NCBI GenBank assembly: GCA_017642895.1
Contig: JAEPON010000002.1
Coordinates: 248,001 to 312,000, forward strand
Direction: 5' to 3'
Source of the DNA: Roseitalea sp.
GTDB taxonomy: Bacteria; Pseudomonadota; Alphaproteobacteria; Rhizobiales; Rhizobiaceae
Length of the DNA stretch: 64,000 nucleotides
Made by a program: the position numbers and the translations under genes. The notes beneath the pieces are model-generated. The model saw nothing but the letters and a program-made list of their open reading frames with translations, had not been told where the DNA came from and searched no databases. Position 1 is the stretch's first letter. The number at the start of each line of letters is the position of its first letter. Shown here in pieces: positions 44,342-51,976 of the stretch.

Positions 44342-45703
44342 TCAGCCGTCCATGAAGGCCCGTGCCGCTTCGCCATGGGCATGCCGCAGCGCCTCGACAT
44401 CGACGCCCGCCGGCGCGCTGTCCTCGATGGTCCAGCGCCCGGCGATCATCACCCGGTCGGCCCGGTGCGCGCCGCACAGAACGAGCGCTGCGAGCGGATC
44501 ATGGGCGCCCGAAAAGCGCAACTCGTCCAGCATGAACAGCGCCAGATCGGCCTGCCTGCCCGGCGCGATGGCGCCGATATCGTCGCGCCCCAGACACCGT
44601 GCCGAGCCTTCCGTCGCCCAGCGCAGCGCGTCCAGATGGGTAAGCGAGGCGTCATAGGTCAGCCGGCCGATCATCAGCGCGTGCCGCACGCCCTCCATGA
44701 GGTTCGAGGCATCGTTCGATGCCGACCCGTCAACGCCAAGCCCCACCGCGACGCCGGCATGCTCCAGTTCGCGCGTCCGGCACTGGCCCGAGGCCAGCAC
44801 CATGTTCGAGGTCGGGCAATGGCAGACGCCGACCCCGGCGCGCCCGAGCCGCGCCATCTCGTCATCGTTGAAATGGATGCCGTGCGCCAGCCAGGTCCGG
44901 TCGGTCAGCCATCCCGTCTGTTCGAGATAGTCGACCGGCCGGCAGCCATAGGTCGCCTCGCAAAAGGCGTTCTCGTCGAATGTCTCGGCCAGATGTGTGT
45001 GCAGCGCGCAGCCGCAGCGGCCCGCGAGCGCGGCGGTCTCGGCCATCAGGTCTCGCGTCACCGAAAAGGGCGAGCACGGCGCCAGCGCAACCTGCGTCAT
45101 CGCGCCCGGTGCCGGATCGTGATGGCGGCCGATCACCCGCTCGCAATCGGCGAGGATCGTGTCGGCATCCTGCACCACGCTGTCCGGCGGCAGGCCGCCA
45201 TCGCGCACGGAAAGGTTCATCGAACCGCGATTGAGCACGATGCGCATGCCGAGCGCCGCCGCCTCCCCGGCCTGGATGTCCATCGCATCGTCGAGGCCGT
45301 GCGGAAACACGTAATGATGGTCCGACGCGCAGGTGACGCCCGACATCATCAGTTCGGTCAGTGCCAGCCGTGTCGCGATGCGCAGATGGTCCGGCGTCAG
45401 CCGGGCCCACAGCGGATAGAGCGCCTTCAGCCAGTCGAACAGTTCGCGGTTGATCGCCGCCGGATGCGCCCGCGTCAGCGTCTGGTAGAAATGATGATGG
45501 GTGTTGATCAGCCCCGGCAGCACGACATGCCCGCTGGCATCGAACACATCATGGGGGTCGGCCGGCGTCTCACCCACCCCGATCACCGCTTCGATCATCC
45601 CGCCCCGGACGAGGAGACCGCCCCGCGCATCGACGCCGTCCGGCACGAGGACCGCCAGCGGATTGCGAATCCAGAGGGCACGCGGCCCGATCGGTTGCGG
45701 CAC
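44342..45703 (-). CDS. 8-oxoguanine deaminase (amidohydrolase)
   Basis: A 453-residue zinc amidohydrolase. GLINTHHHFYQTLTRA is the first metal motif, the internal HTHLAE and VDGSASNDASN blocks supply the other His and Asp ligands, and the middle contains FDWLKALYPLWARL as in the guanine and 8-oxoguanine deaminase group. It removes the amino group from the oxidised base, clearing it from the purine pool. The start is GTG at 45703 behind AGGAGA; the frame is open 27 codons further upstream without an SD. Plain guanine or other substrates remain possible. Confidence 0.84.
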   Translation of the reverse strand: MPQPIGPRALWIRNPLAVLVPDGVDARGGLLVRGGMIEAVIGVGETPADPHDVFDASGHVVLPGLINTHHHFYQTLTRAHPAAINRELFDWLKALYPLWARLTPDHLRIATRLALTELMMSGVTCASDHHYVFPHGLDDAMDIQAGEAAALGMRIVLNRGSMNLSVRDGGLPPDSVVQDADTILADCERVIGRHHDPAPGAMTQVALAPCSPFSVTRDLMAETAALAGRCGCALHTHLAETFDENAFCEATYGCRPVDYLEQTGWLTDRTWLAHGIHFNDDEMARLGRAGVGVCHCPTSNMVLASGQCRTRELEHAGVAVGLGVDGSASNDASNLMEGVRHALMIGRLTYDASLTHLDALRWATEGSARCLGRDDIGAIAPGRQADLALFMLDELRFSGAHDPLAALVLCGAHRADRVMIAGRWTIEDSAPAGVDVEALRHAHGEAARAFMDG

Positions 45704-45826
45704 GATATCTCCTGGTACGGTGCGGCGAATCAGGCGACATGACGTATCGTCATCCCGGCCGCGACGCAAATCACGAAGCGCCACGGTTTGCTTGTCCGCG
45801 GTCGCCAGTCAGCCTATCGTGCAGCC

Positions 45827-46306
45827 ATGAATCGGTTCTACATTCCCGCCGAAGAGCCCGAGGGCGGAAGTTTGTTGGCGCGCCTTCAGGAAGTGGCGCG
45901 CCATGGCCGGACCCATTATGCGCGCCACCTGCTCAAGACCGGGCTTTACGCCGGTCAGGAAAAGATCATCGAGACACTCGCGACCACCGGTCCGATGACG
46001 CCCGGAGCGCTGGCCAAGGCCCTTGAGGTCCGCCCGCCGACCATCACCAAGACGATCAGCCGGCTGGAGGAGCAGGGCTTCGTTTCGCGCGCCGCATCGA
46101 AGCAGGATGGCCGTCAGGTTCTGGTGCAACTGACCGATACCGGCCGCGATGTTCTGGGCGCCATGGGCAAGGCCGTTGCCAAGGCCGAAAAACAGGCGCT
46201 CAAGGGCCTGAAGAAGAAAGAGCGCAAGCAACTGGAAAAAATCCTCGGCAAGATCGAGGGCAATCTGGTCGTTCGCCAGGACGCCGACAAGGCCGAGCAA
46301 GGCTGA
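45827..46306 (+). CDS. MarR-family regulator
   Basis: A 159-residue winged-helix regulator: GPMTPGALAKALEVRPPTITKTISRLEEQGFV is the DNA-binding domain, followed by the wing RAASKQDGRQVLVQLTDTG and a lysine-rich C-terminal dimer helix (GLKKKERKQLEKIL). The ATG at 45827 is family-like, but its SD is weak. It is divergent from the deaminase operon, with 123 bases between the starts, and may control it; that is inference. Confidence 0.85.
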   Translation: MNRFYIPAEEPEGGSLLARLQEVARHGRTHYARHLLKTGLYAGQEKIIETLATTGPMTPGALAKALEVRPPTITKTISRLEEQGFVSRAASKQDGRQVLVQLTDTGRDVLGAMGKAVAKAEKQALKGLKKKERKQLEKILGKIEGNLVVRQDADKAEQG

Positions 46307-46338
46307 CCGACCGCGCCCTTTACCGCCCGATTAAAGCC

Positions 46339-46365
46339 ATTTAAACCTCTTTGACCGGTTTAAAT
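46339..46365. promoter_or_regulatory. Operator of the LacI-type regulator
   Basis: ATTTAAACC (46339-46347) and GGTTTAAAT (46357-46365) are perfect 9-bp inverted arms nine bases apart, 22 bases before the regulator's start. A natural site for autorepression by the LacI-family protein. Confidence 0.68.
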
Positions 46366-46386
46366 GAAGTCGCTGAAGGGCGCGTA

Positions 46387-47406
46387 TTGCAGAAGATCAA
46401 ACTGTCGACCATTGCCGAAGCTCTGGGTGTTTCGACCGCCACCGTGTCGCTGGCGCTGCGCGACAGCCCGCTCGTCGCCGAGGCGACCAAGGAGCGGGTC
46501 AAGGCCCACGCGCTGGAGATCGGCTATATCTACAACCGGCGCGCCGCCAGCCTGCGCACATCCAAGTCCGGCATTGTCGGCGTCGTCGTGCATGACATCA
46601 TGAACCCGTTCTATGCCGAAATCCTGCGCGCCATCGAAACCGAACTCGACCGGTCGGGCCAGACCTTCCTTCTGTCCAACCATTATGATTCGGTCGACAA
46701 GCAGCGCGCTTTCCTGGAGACATTGATGCAACTTGGCGCCGACGGCGTCATCATGTCGCCGGCGATCGACACGCCGCCGTCGGACATCGAACTGGGCATC
46801 AGGAACGGCCTGCCCTTCGTCTTCATCGCCCGTTCGGTCGAGGGCGCCGATGTCCCCGTCTTCCGGGGCGACGATGCGTTCGGCATCGGCCTTGCGACCA
46901 ATCATCTGATCTCGCTGGGCCACACCCGCATCGCCATGATCGGCGGATCGGACAAGACCTCGACGGGCCGCGACCGGTATCGCGGCTATCGCGAGGCGAT
47001 GGAAAAGGCCGGCCTGCCGGTCGAGGCCGAATGGCGCATTCCCGGCCCGCGCACCAAGGCCGCCGGCTTCGAGGCGGCCACCCAGTTCCTCGCCCTGCGC
47101 GACCGGCCGACAGCCGCTGTGTGCTGGAATGATCTGGTCGCCATCGGCCTGATGAACGGCATCGCCCGCGCCGGCCTGACACCCGGTGTCGACATATCGG
47201 TGACCGGCTATGACGATCTTGAAGAAGCCTCGATCGCAACGCCCGCCCTGACCACGGTGTGGAACGGCCAGCGCGATGTCGGCCGGGACGCGGCCCGCGC
47301 CCTGCTTGACCGGATCGAGGGCAAGAAGTCGCTGGAGGGTACGCTCCACCTGACCCGGCCGGAACTGCATGTCCGCCAATCGACCACCCATCCCGTGGAG
47401 AACTGA
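46387..47406 (+). CDS. LacI-family regulator
   Basis: A 339-residue regulator. KLSTIAEALGVSTATVSLALRDSPLVAEATKERV is the LacI helix-turn-helix and hinge region, and the rest is the periplasmic-binding-protein-like ligand domain ending LTRPELHVRQST. The start is TTG at 46387 with AAGGG seven bases upstream; the frame is open to 46351, inside the operator. Four bases separate it from a hydroxyacid dehydrogenase gene, so a sugar-acid or hydroxyacid signal is likely. Confidence 0.88.
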   Translation: MQKIKLSTIAEALGVSTATVSLALRDSPLVAEATKERVKAHALEIGYIYNRRAASLRTSKSGIVGVVVHDIMNPFYAEILRAIETELDRSGQTFLLSNHYDSVDKQRAFLETLMQLGADGVIMSPAIDTPPSDIELGIRNGLPFVFIARSVEGADVPVFRGDDAFGIGLATNHLISLGHTRIAMIGGSDKTSTGRDRYRGYREAMEKAGLPVEAEWRIPGPRTKAAGFEAATQFLALRDRPTAAVCWNDLVAIGLMNGIARAGLTPGVDISVTGYDDLEEASIATPALTTVWNGQRDVGRDAARALLDRIEGKKSLEGTLHLTRPELHVRQSTTHPVEN

Positions 47407-47410
47407 CCCG

Positions 47411-48376
47411 ATGGCACGAAAAGGCAAGGTCCTCGTTTCGCGGCGCGGCCATTCCTGGACGCGCGACCAACTCGTTCAAAGGTTCGATTGCGTGATCGCC
47501 GAGCCCGACGCGGTGATGGCGATGGACGATGATGCACGCGCTTCGATCACCGGCTTTGCCACGCTGATGTCGCCCGTCACGCCGTCCCTGATCGACGCAC
47601 TGCCCAACCTTGAGATCGTCTCCTCGTTCGGCGTCGGCTACGACCATGTCGATGCCGCCCATGCCGCCGGCAGGGGCGTCATCGTCACCCACACGCCGCA
47701 CGTGCTCGACGACGAGGTCGCCGACACGGCGATCGGCCTGCTGCTCAACACGCTGCGCGAACTGCCGCGGGCCGAGATTTGGCTGCGCATGGGCAAATGG
47801 CAATCCGACGGCGCCTATCCGCTGACGCCACTGACCCTGCGCGGCCGCACCGTCGGCATTTTCGGCCTTGGCCGGATCGGCCTGGCCGTGGCGCGGCGTC
47901 TCGAGGGCTTCGGCGTCGCCATCGCCTATCACAACAGGTCGCCGCGCACCGATGTCACCTATCCCTATCATGGCAGCCTCGCCGGTCTGGCCGAAGCCTG
48001 CGATACGCTGGTCTCGGTGGCGCCGGGCACGAAAGAAACGCGCCATGCGATCGATGCGGCGATCCTGGAAAAGCTCGGCCCGGACGGTGTGCTCATCAAT
48101 GTCGGGCGCGGCTCGGTGGTCGACGAGACGGCGCTGGCCGACGCCCTCACCGCCGGCACGATCGCCGCCGCCGGGCTTGACGTCTTCGAGGACGAGCCGA
48201 ACGTGCCGCAGGCCCTGCTGGACGCGCCCAATGCCTGCCTTCTGCCCCATGTGGCCTCGGCCTCGGTCGGCACAAGGCAGGCGATGGGGCAATTGGTCAT
48301 CGACAATCTGGCCGCGTGGTTTGCCGGCGACACGCCGCCGACGCCCGTGCCTGAAACCGCCGCCCTCATCCGTTGA
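47411..48376 (+). CDS. D-2-hydroxyacid dehydrogenase
   Basis: A 321-residue NAD(P)H-dependent oxidoreductase of the glyoxylate/hydroxypyruvate reductase group. VGIFGLGRIGLAVARRLEGFG is the nucleotide-binding fold, INVGRGSVVDE and LDVFEDEPNVP the family signatures, and LLPHVASAS carries the catalytic His; the Arg and Glu of the triad are in place. ATG at 47411 has GGAGAA upstream. It follows the LacI gene by four bases and is probably co-transcribed with it. Confidence 0.87.
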   Translation: MARKGKVLVSRRGHSWTRDQLVQRFDCVIAEPDAVMAMDDDARASITGFATLMSPVTPSLIDALPNLEIVSSFGVGYDHVDAAHAAGRGVIVTHTPHVLDDEVADTAIGLLLNTLRELPRAEIWLRMGKWQSDGAYPLTPLTLRGRTVGIFGLGRIGLAVARRLEGFGVAIAYHNRSPRTDVTYPYHGSLAGLAEACDTLVSVAPGTKETRHAIDAAILEKLGPDGVLINVGRGSVVDETALADALTAGTIAAAGLDVFEDEPNVPQALLDAPNACLLPHVASASVGTRQAMGQLVIDNLAAWFAGDTPPTPVPETAALIR

Positions 48377-48408
48377 AAGCCGTGGCTGGCTGGCGCGCCG
48401 GCTTTTGG

Positions 48409-48425
48409 TTAGCAAATCGTTAACC
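48409..48425. promoter_or_regulatory. CtrA-like half-match
   Basis: TTAG-CAAATCG-TTAACC matches TTAA-N7-TTAA with one change. It lies about 45 bases before the inhibitor-like gene's start. Single sites of this quality occur by chance, so the call is weak. Confidence 0.25.
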
Positions 48426-48467
48426 CTGACCGATCATGCTCGCCGCACCGATCAAGGGGGCTTTTCG

Positions 48468-48902
48468 ATGCGGTTCAACACGACCCAATGGCTGAACGGG
48501 TTCGCCGTCGCCGGCGCCGCCGCGATGATCATCGCGGCCGGGGCCGGAGTGCCGGGATCGGCGCCATCGGGCATCGATCCCATGACCACCGCATCGGTGA
48601 CGCCGGCGCCCAGCGCCAGCGGCGACCGCTTCATGGCGCTTGACCATCGCACCAACATCAGTTGCAGCTTCAGGCTGCATCGCGCCGACGGCTATGATGT
48701 GCACCGGGTGGAACCGGGCTCCTCCTGCGCCCGGCTCGGCGACCGTTTCGCCCGCGCCCGCGCCTGGCAGGAAACGGGCCGCGGCACGGTGACGATCACC
48801 GACCATCGCGGCACGCCGCTGATGCGCCTGGCGCCCGGCGACGGCTTTGCCTGGGAAGTCGTCGAACCGGTCAATGTGAAAGTGTCGCTGGCCGCCTATT
48901 GA
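48468..48902 (+). CDS. Exported protein with AprI/Inh-like protease-inhibitor domain
   Basis: A 144-residue protein with a signal or anchor helix (FAVAGAAAMIIAAGAG), a Pro/Ser/Thr linker, and a C-terminal beta-rich domain: NISCSFRLHRADGYDVHRVEPGSSC, then ARAWQETGRGTVTITDHRGTPLMRL. The two Cys and the W-GTVTITD-RGTPL order resemble the AprI/Inh inhibitors of secreted metalloproteases. AAGGGGG precedes the ATG. No protease gene is near. The assignment rests on pattern alone. Confidence 0.6.
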   Translation: MRFNTTQWLNGFAVAGAAAMIIAAGAGVPGSAPSGIDPMTTASVTPAPSASGDRFMALDHRTNISCSFRLHRADGYDVHRVEPGSSCARLGDRFARARAWQETGRGTVTITDHRGTPLMRLAPGDGFAWEVVEPVNVKVSLAAY

Positions 48903-49657
48903 GCCGCCGCCAGCCGCCCGCCCGCGCAGACGCGGGTCGCCGCGCCGAAGGCTTCGAAAATCCGCCGCGAGGGCGTGTCGCTCTTCGCCCAGTATTCGGG
49001 ATGCCACTGCACGCCGAGTGCAAAGCCCGGCGCATCGATCACCGAGACCGCCTCGACCGTCCCGTCATCGGCGACCGCTTCCACCTGAAGCCGCGGCGCA
49101 AGCGCGCTGATCGCCTGCCGGTGCAACGAATTGACCGGCACCGGCCCGTTCCCGACGATGGCGGCAAGGCATCCGTCAGCCTTCGGCGCGACATCGTGGG
49201 CAATCGCAAAGCGCTCGTCATGGGTCTCCCGCTCGGGCGCGCGGTGATCGCTGCGGCCCTCCAACTGCTGGATTTCGGTGGCCAGGGTCCCGCCAAGCGC
49301 CACATTGAGCTCCTGCAACCCCCGGCAGATCGCCAAGAGCGGCACGCCCGTTTCCACCGCCGCCCGCGCCAGCGGCAGGCTGGTGGCATCGCGCGCCGGA
49401 TCATAGGGCTCATAGTCCGGCCCCGGTTCGGCGCCGTAGAGGCCGGGATGCACGTTCGATTTCGAGCCCGACAGCATCACGCCATCGACCCGTTTGAGCA
49501 GCCCGGCAATGTCGATCCGGTCGCCGAACGCCGGCACCATCAGCGGCAGCACGCCGGCGACCTCGAGCGCCGCTTTCAGATAGGTCTCCGGCGTTGCGTG
49601 CCAAGTATAGGTGTCGAACTGCCGGACATCGCAAACAACGGCAACAATAGGCTGCAT
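48896..49657 (-). CDS. PuuD-like gamma-glutamyl hydrolase (peptidase C26)
   Basis: A 253-residue class I glutamine-amidotransferase-fold hydrolase. PLLAICRGLQELNVALGG carries the catalytic Cys and LGVQWHPEYW the His and Glu. PuuD cleaves gamma-glutamyl-gamma-aminobutyrate in putrescine breakdown; relatives act on other gamma-glutamyl amides. GGCGGAG precedes the ATG at 49657. Its 3' end overlaps the convergent inhibitor-like gene by seven bases. No other putrescine gene is in view. Confidence 0.84.
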   Translation of the reverse strand: MQPIVAVVCDVRQFDTYTWHATPETYLKAALEVAGVLPLMVPAFGDRIDIAGLLKRVDGVMLSGSKSNVHPGLYGAEPGPDYEPYDPARDATSLPLARAAVETGVPLLAICRGLQELNVALGGTLATEIQQLEGRSDHRAPERETHDERFAIAHDVAPKADGCLAAIVGNGPVPVNSLHRQAISALAPRLQVEAVADDGTVEAVSVIDAPGFALGVQWHPEYWAKSDTPSRRIFEAFGAATRVCAGGRLAAAQ

Positions 49658-49920
49658 GATGGCTCCGCCTCGTGGTCACAAGTGTCGGGACCGGCATCGC
49701 GATGCCCGCCCTTTTTCTCCAATAATCGGTTTGCCCGCCGGACGGAATAACCCGCAAGGGCAGGGCTTTCGCACGCAAATCGATTAAGTGGAAAAAAAAA
49801 TTGACCAGTTGGCGCCACGACAGTGGACAGCGCACGCGAAAGCTGCAAGTTTGCGCCCAGTTGAAGACGGCGAGAGGAGACTTTGCCGCCTTCGGCCCAT
49901 TGTGTTCACGGGAGGATCAT

Positions 49921-51027
49921 ATGGATCGTCGTTCATTTATGAAGAAGGCCGGCGTCGCCGGCGCGGGTGCGGCAGCCGCCACCACCCTGGCAGCGCCCGC
50001 CATCGCGCAGGAAATGCCCAGCATCACCTGGCGTTGTTCGTCCGGTTTCCCCAAGGCGCTGGATACGATCTACGGCGCGGCCGAAGTATTCGCCGATGCC
50101 GTTACCGAAATGACCGACGGCAAGTTCAACATCCAGGTCTTCGCCGCAGGCGAGATCGTCGGCGCGCTCGAGGGCGCCGCCGCGGTGACCGCCGGCACCA
50201 TCGAGATGGCGCACACCGCGTCCTACTATTTCTGGGGCCAGGATCCGACCTTCGCCTTCGGCACCGGCGTGCCCTTCGGCCTGAACCAGCGCATGACCAA
50301 TGCCTGGCTCTATGAGGGCGGCGGCCTTGAGCTGCTCAACGAGTTCTACGCCACGCAGAACATGATCTCCTTCCCGGCCGGCAACACCGGCGCCCAGATG
50401 GGCGGCTGGTTCCGCAACGAGATCAACACGCTCGAAGACATGCAGGGCCTGAAGTTCCGCATCGGCGGCTTTGGCGGCCGCATCATCGAGCGTGTCGGCG
50501 TGGTCCCGCAAGGACTGCCCGGCGGCGACATCTACCCCGCTCTCGAGCGCGGTACGATCGACGCGGCCGAATTCGTCGGCCCCTATGATGATGCCAAGCT
50601 CGGCTTCAACAAGGTCGCCGACTATTACTATTATCCGGGTTGGTGGGAAGGCGGCGTCGCGCTTCTCAACATGATCAACCTGGACAAGTGGAACGAACTG
50701 CCCGGCATCTATCAGGGCATCATCAAGAGCGCCTCGGCGCTGGCCAACTCGGTGATGATGGCACGCTACGACACGCTCAACCCGCAGGTGCTCAAGGAAC
50801 TGGCGGCATCGGGCACGCAGCTTCGCCCCTACAGCCAGGAAATCCTGGAAGCCTGCTTCAACGCGGCCCAGGAGACCTATGCCGAGATCGGCGCCGAGAA
50901 CGAGATGTTCAAGAAGGTGCACGACAGCTATATGGGCTACCGCAAGGACGCCTATCTGTGGATGCAGTTGTCGGAGTACAATTTCGACACCTTCCTCATG
51001 CTGCAGCAGCGCGCCGGCCGCCTCTGA
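49921..51027 (+). CDS. TRAP transporter substrate-binding protein (TakP/DctP-like)
   Basis: A 368-residue periplasmic binding protein with a twin-arginine signal (DRRSFMKKAGVAGAGAAAATT) cleaved after PAIAQ. WRCSSGFPKALDTIYGAAEVFAD, GALEGAAAVTAGTIEMAHTASYYFWG and DAAEFVGPYDDAKLGFNKVADYYYYPGWWEGG are characteristic of the 2-oxoacid/mannitol TRAP branch. GGGAGGA lies before the ATG. It has its own promoter and terminator and no permease beside it. The permease pair at 32.8-35.3 kb is of the same branch and lacks a binding protein. Confidence 0.9.
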   Translation: MDRRSFMKKAGVAGAGAAAATTLAAPAIAQEMPSITWRCSSGFPKALDTIYGAAEVFADAVTEMTDGKFNIQVFAAGEIVGALEGAAAVTAGTIEMAHTASYYFWGQDPTFAFGTGVPFGLNQRMTNAWLYEGGGLELLNEFYATQNMISFPAGNTGAQMGGWFRNEINTLEDMQGLKFRIGGFGGRIIERVGVVPQGLPGGDIYPALERGTIDAAEFVGPYDDAKLGFNKVADYYYYPGWWEGGVALLNMINLDKWNELPGIYQGIIKSASALANSVMMARYDTLNPQVLKELAASGTQLRPYSQEILEACFNAAQETYAEIGAENEMFKKVHDSYMGYRKDAYLWMQLSEYNFDTFLMLQQRAGRL

Positions 51028-51050
51028 GGCCAGCCACTGTCCGACACACG

Positions 51051-51083
51051 AAACCCGGGATGGCGACATCCCGGGTTTCTTGT
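51051..51083 (+). terminator. Intrinsic terminator after the TRAP binding protein
   Basis: AACCCGGGATG and CATCCCGGGTT form a perfect 11-bp stem around GCGA, followed by TTCTTGTTT on the plus strand, about 25 bases past the stop. Confidence 0.78.
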
Positions 51084-51093
51084 TTGGGGTCAG

Positions 51094-51253
51094 CCTCCCC
51101 CTTGAGGGGAGGCACGAGAAGCAACCTTCGGGCCCAGCCCGAAGGGCAGCTGATCGGGTGGGGGTGACAATTGGGCACAGCCGGTGGTTCTTACCCCCAC
51201 CCGGCTCCGGCGCGTAAAGCGCGCCGATCACCGACCTCCCCTCAAGGGGGAGG
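51094..51253. repeat. 160-bp intergenic inverted-repeat element
   Basis: CCTCCCCCTTGAGGGGAGG (51094-51112) and its exact inverse (51235-51253) bound the element. Inside, CGGGTGGGGGT pairs with ACCCCCACCCG, and smaller hairpins (CTTCGGGC/GCCCGAAG and GGCGCG/CGCGCC) sit in between. It lies between two convergent genes. Its length matches the sox element (159 bp), but the sequence is different. It is probably a dispersed mosaic repeat of the genome. Confidence 0.82.
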
Positions 51254-51264
51254 TGGGTAGCACC

Positions 51265-51900
51265 CTACCCCAGTCCCGCCGCCGCCTTCGCCAGCACCGT
51301 GACGCGATCCCAGTCGCCGGCCGCCACCGCATCGGCGGGCGCCACCCACGAGCCGCCGACACACAGAACGTTCGGCAGCCCCAGATAATCGGCCGCATTG
51401 CCCGCCGAAACGCCGCCGGTCGGGCAGAACTTCACCCCGCCGAAGGGTGAGGCGAGCGATTTGAGATAGGCCGCGCCGCCCGCCTGTTCGGCCGGAAAGA
51501 ACTTCAGGTGGGTATAGCCCTCTTCCAGCGCGGCCATGATCTCGCTCGCCGTCACGCAGCCCGGCAGCAGCGGCACAGCGCTGCCGGCGGCCGCATCGGC
51601 CAGGTCCGGCGTGAAGCCGGGCGAGACGACAAAGCGCGCACCGGCCGCAACACAGGCCTCATACTGCGCCGCGTTCAGCGCCGTGCCCGCGCCGACGACC
51701 GCCTCGGGCACCCCGGCAGCGATCGCCCTGATCGCATCGAGCGCCGCCTCGGTGCGCAGCGTGATTTCCACCGCCGGAAGCCCCCCGGCCGCCAGCGCCC
51801 GCGCCAGCGACACCGCCTTTTCGGCATCCTCGATCACGATGACCGGGATCACCGTCTGGCCGGTCATGATCGGCGCCAGCGCCTCGACATTCTGGCTCAT
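51265..51900 (-). CDS. eda: KDPG/KHG aldolase
   Basis: A 211-residue class I aldolase that splits 2-keto-3-deoxy-6-phosphogluconate into pyruvate and glyceraldehyde 3-phosphate in the Entner-Doudoroff pathway. VIPVIVIEDAEKAVSLARALAAGG opens it, PAVEITLRT has the catalytic Glu, and THLKFFPAEQAGG the Schiff-base Lys; KFCPTGGVS closes the phosphate site. AAGGGATG precedes the ATG. No edd or other pathway gene is near. Confidence 0.9.
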   Translation of the reverse strand: MSQNVEALAPIMTGQTVIPVIVIEDAEKAVSLARALAAGGLPAVEITLRTEAALDAIRAIAAGVPEAVVGAGTALNAAQYEACVAAGARFVVSPGFTPDLADAAAGSAVPLLPGCVTASEIMAALEEGYTHLKFFPAEQAGGAAYLKSLASPFGGVKFCPTGGVSAGNAADYLGLPNVLCVGGSWVAPADAVAAGDWDRVTVLAKAAAGLG

Positions 51901-51976
51901 CGTCTGTCATCCCTTCCTTGAATGCGTGTTTCGCCCGCTTTTAAATCGGTTGAACACCCCTGTCCATGCGGCCCGC

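Noticed and set aside
43109..45742. 877-codon plus-strand open frame
   Set aside because: It lies opposite the LysR, amine oxidase and deaminase genes, is full of Arg, Gly, His and Pro, and has no family motif. It is the antisense shadow of high-GC genes.
48409..48425. Strong CtrA control of the inhibitor-like gene
   Set aside because: The box has one mismatch and no matching promoter; chance occurrence is likely, so it is listed only with low confidence.
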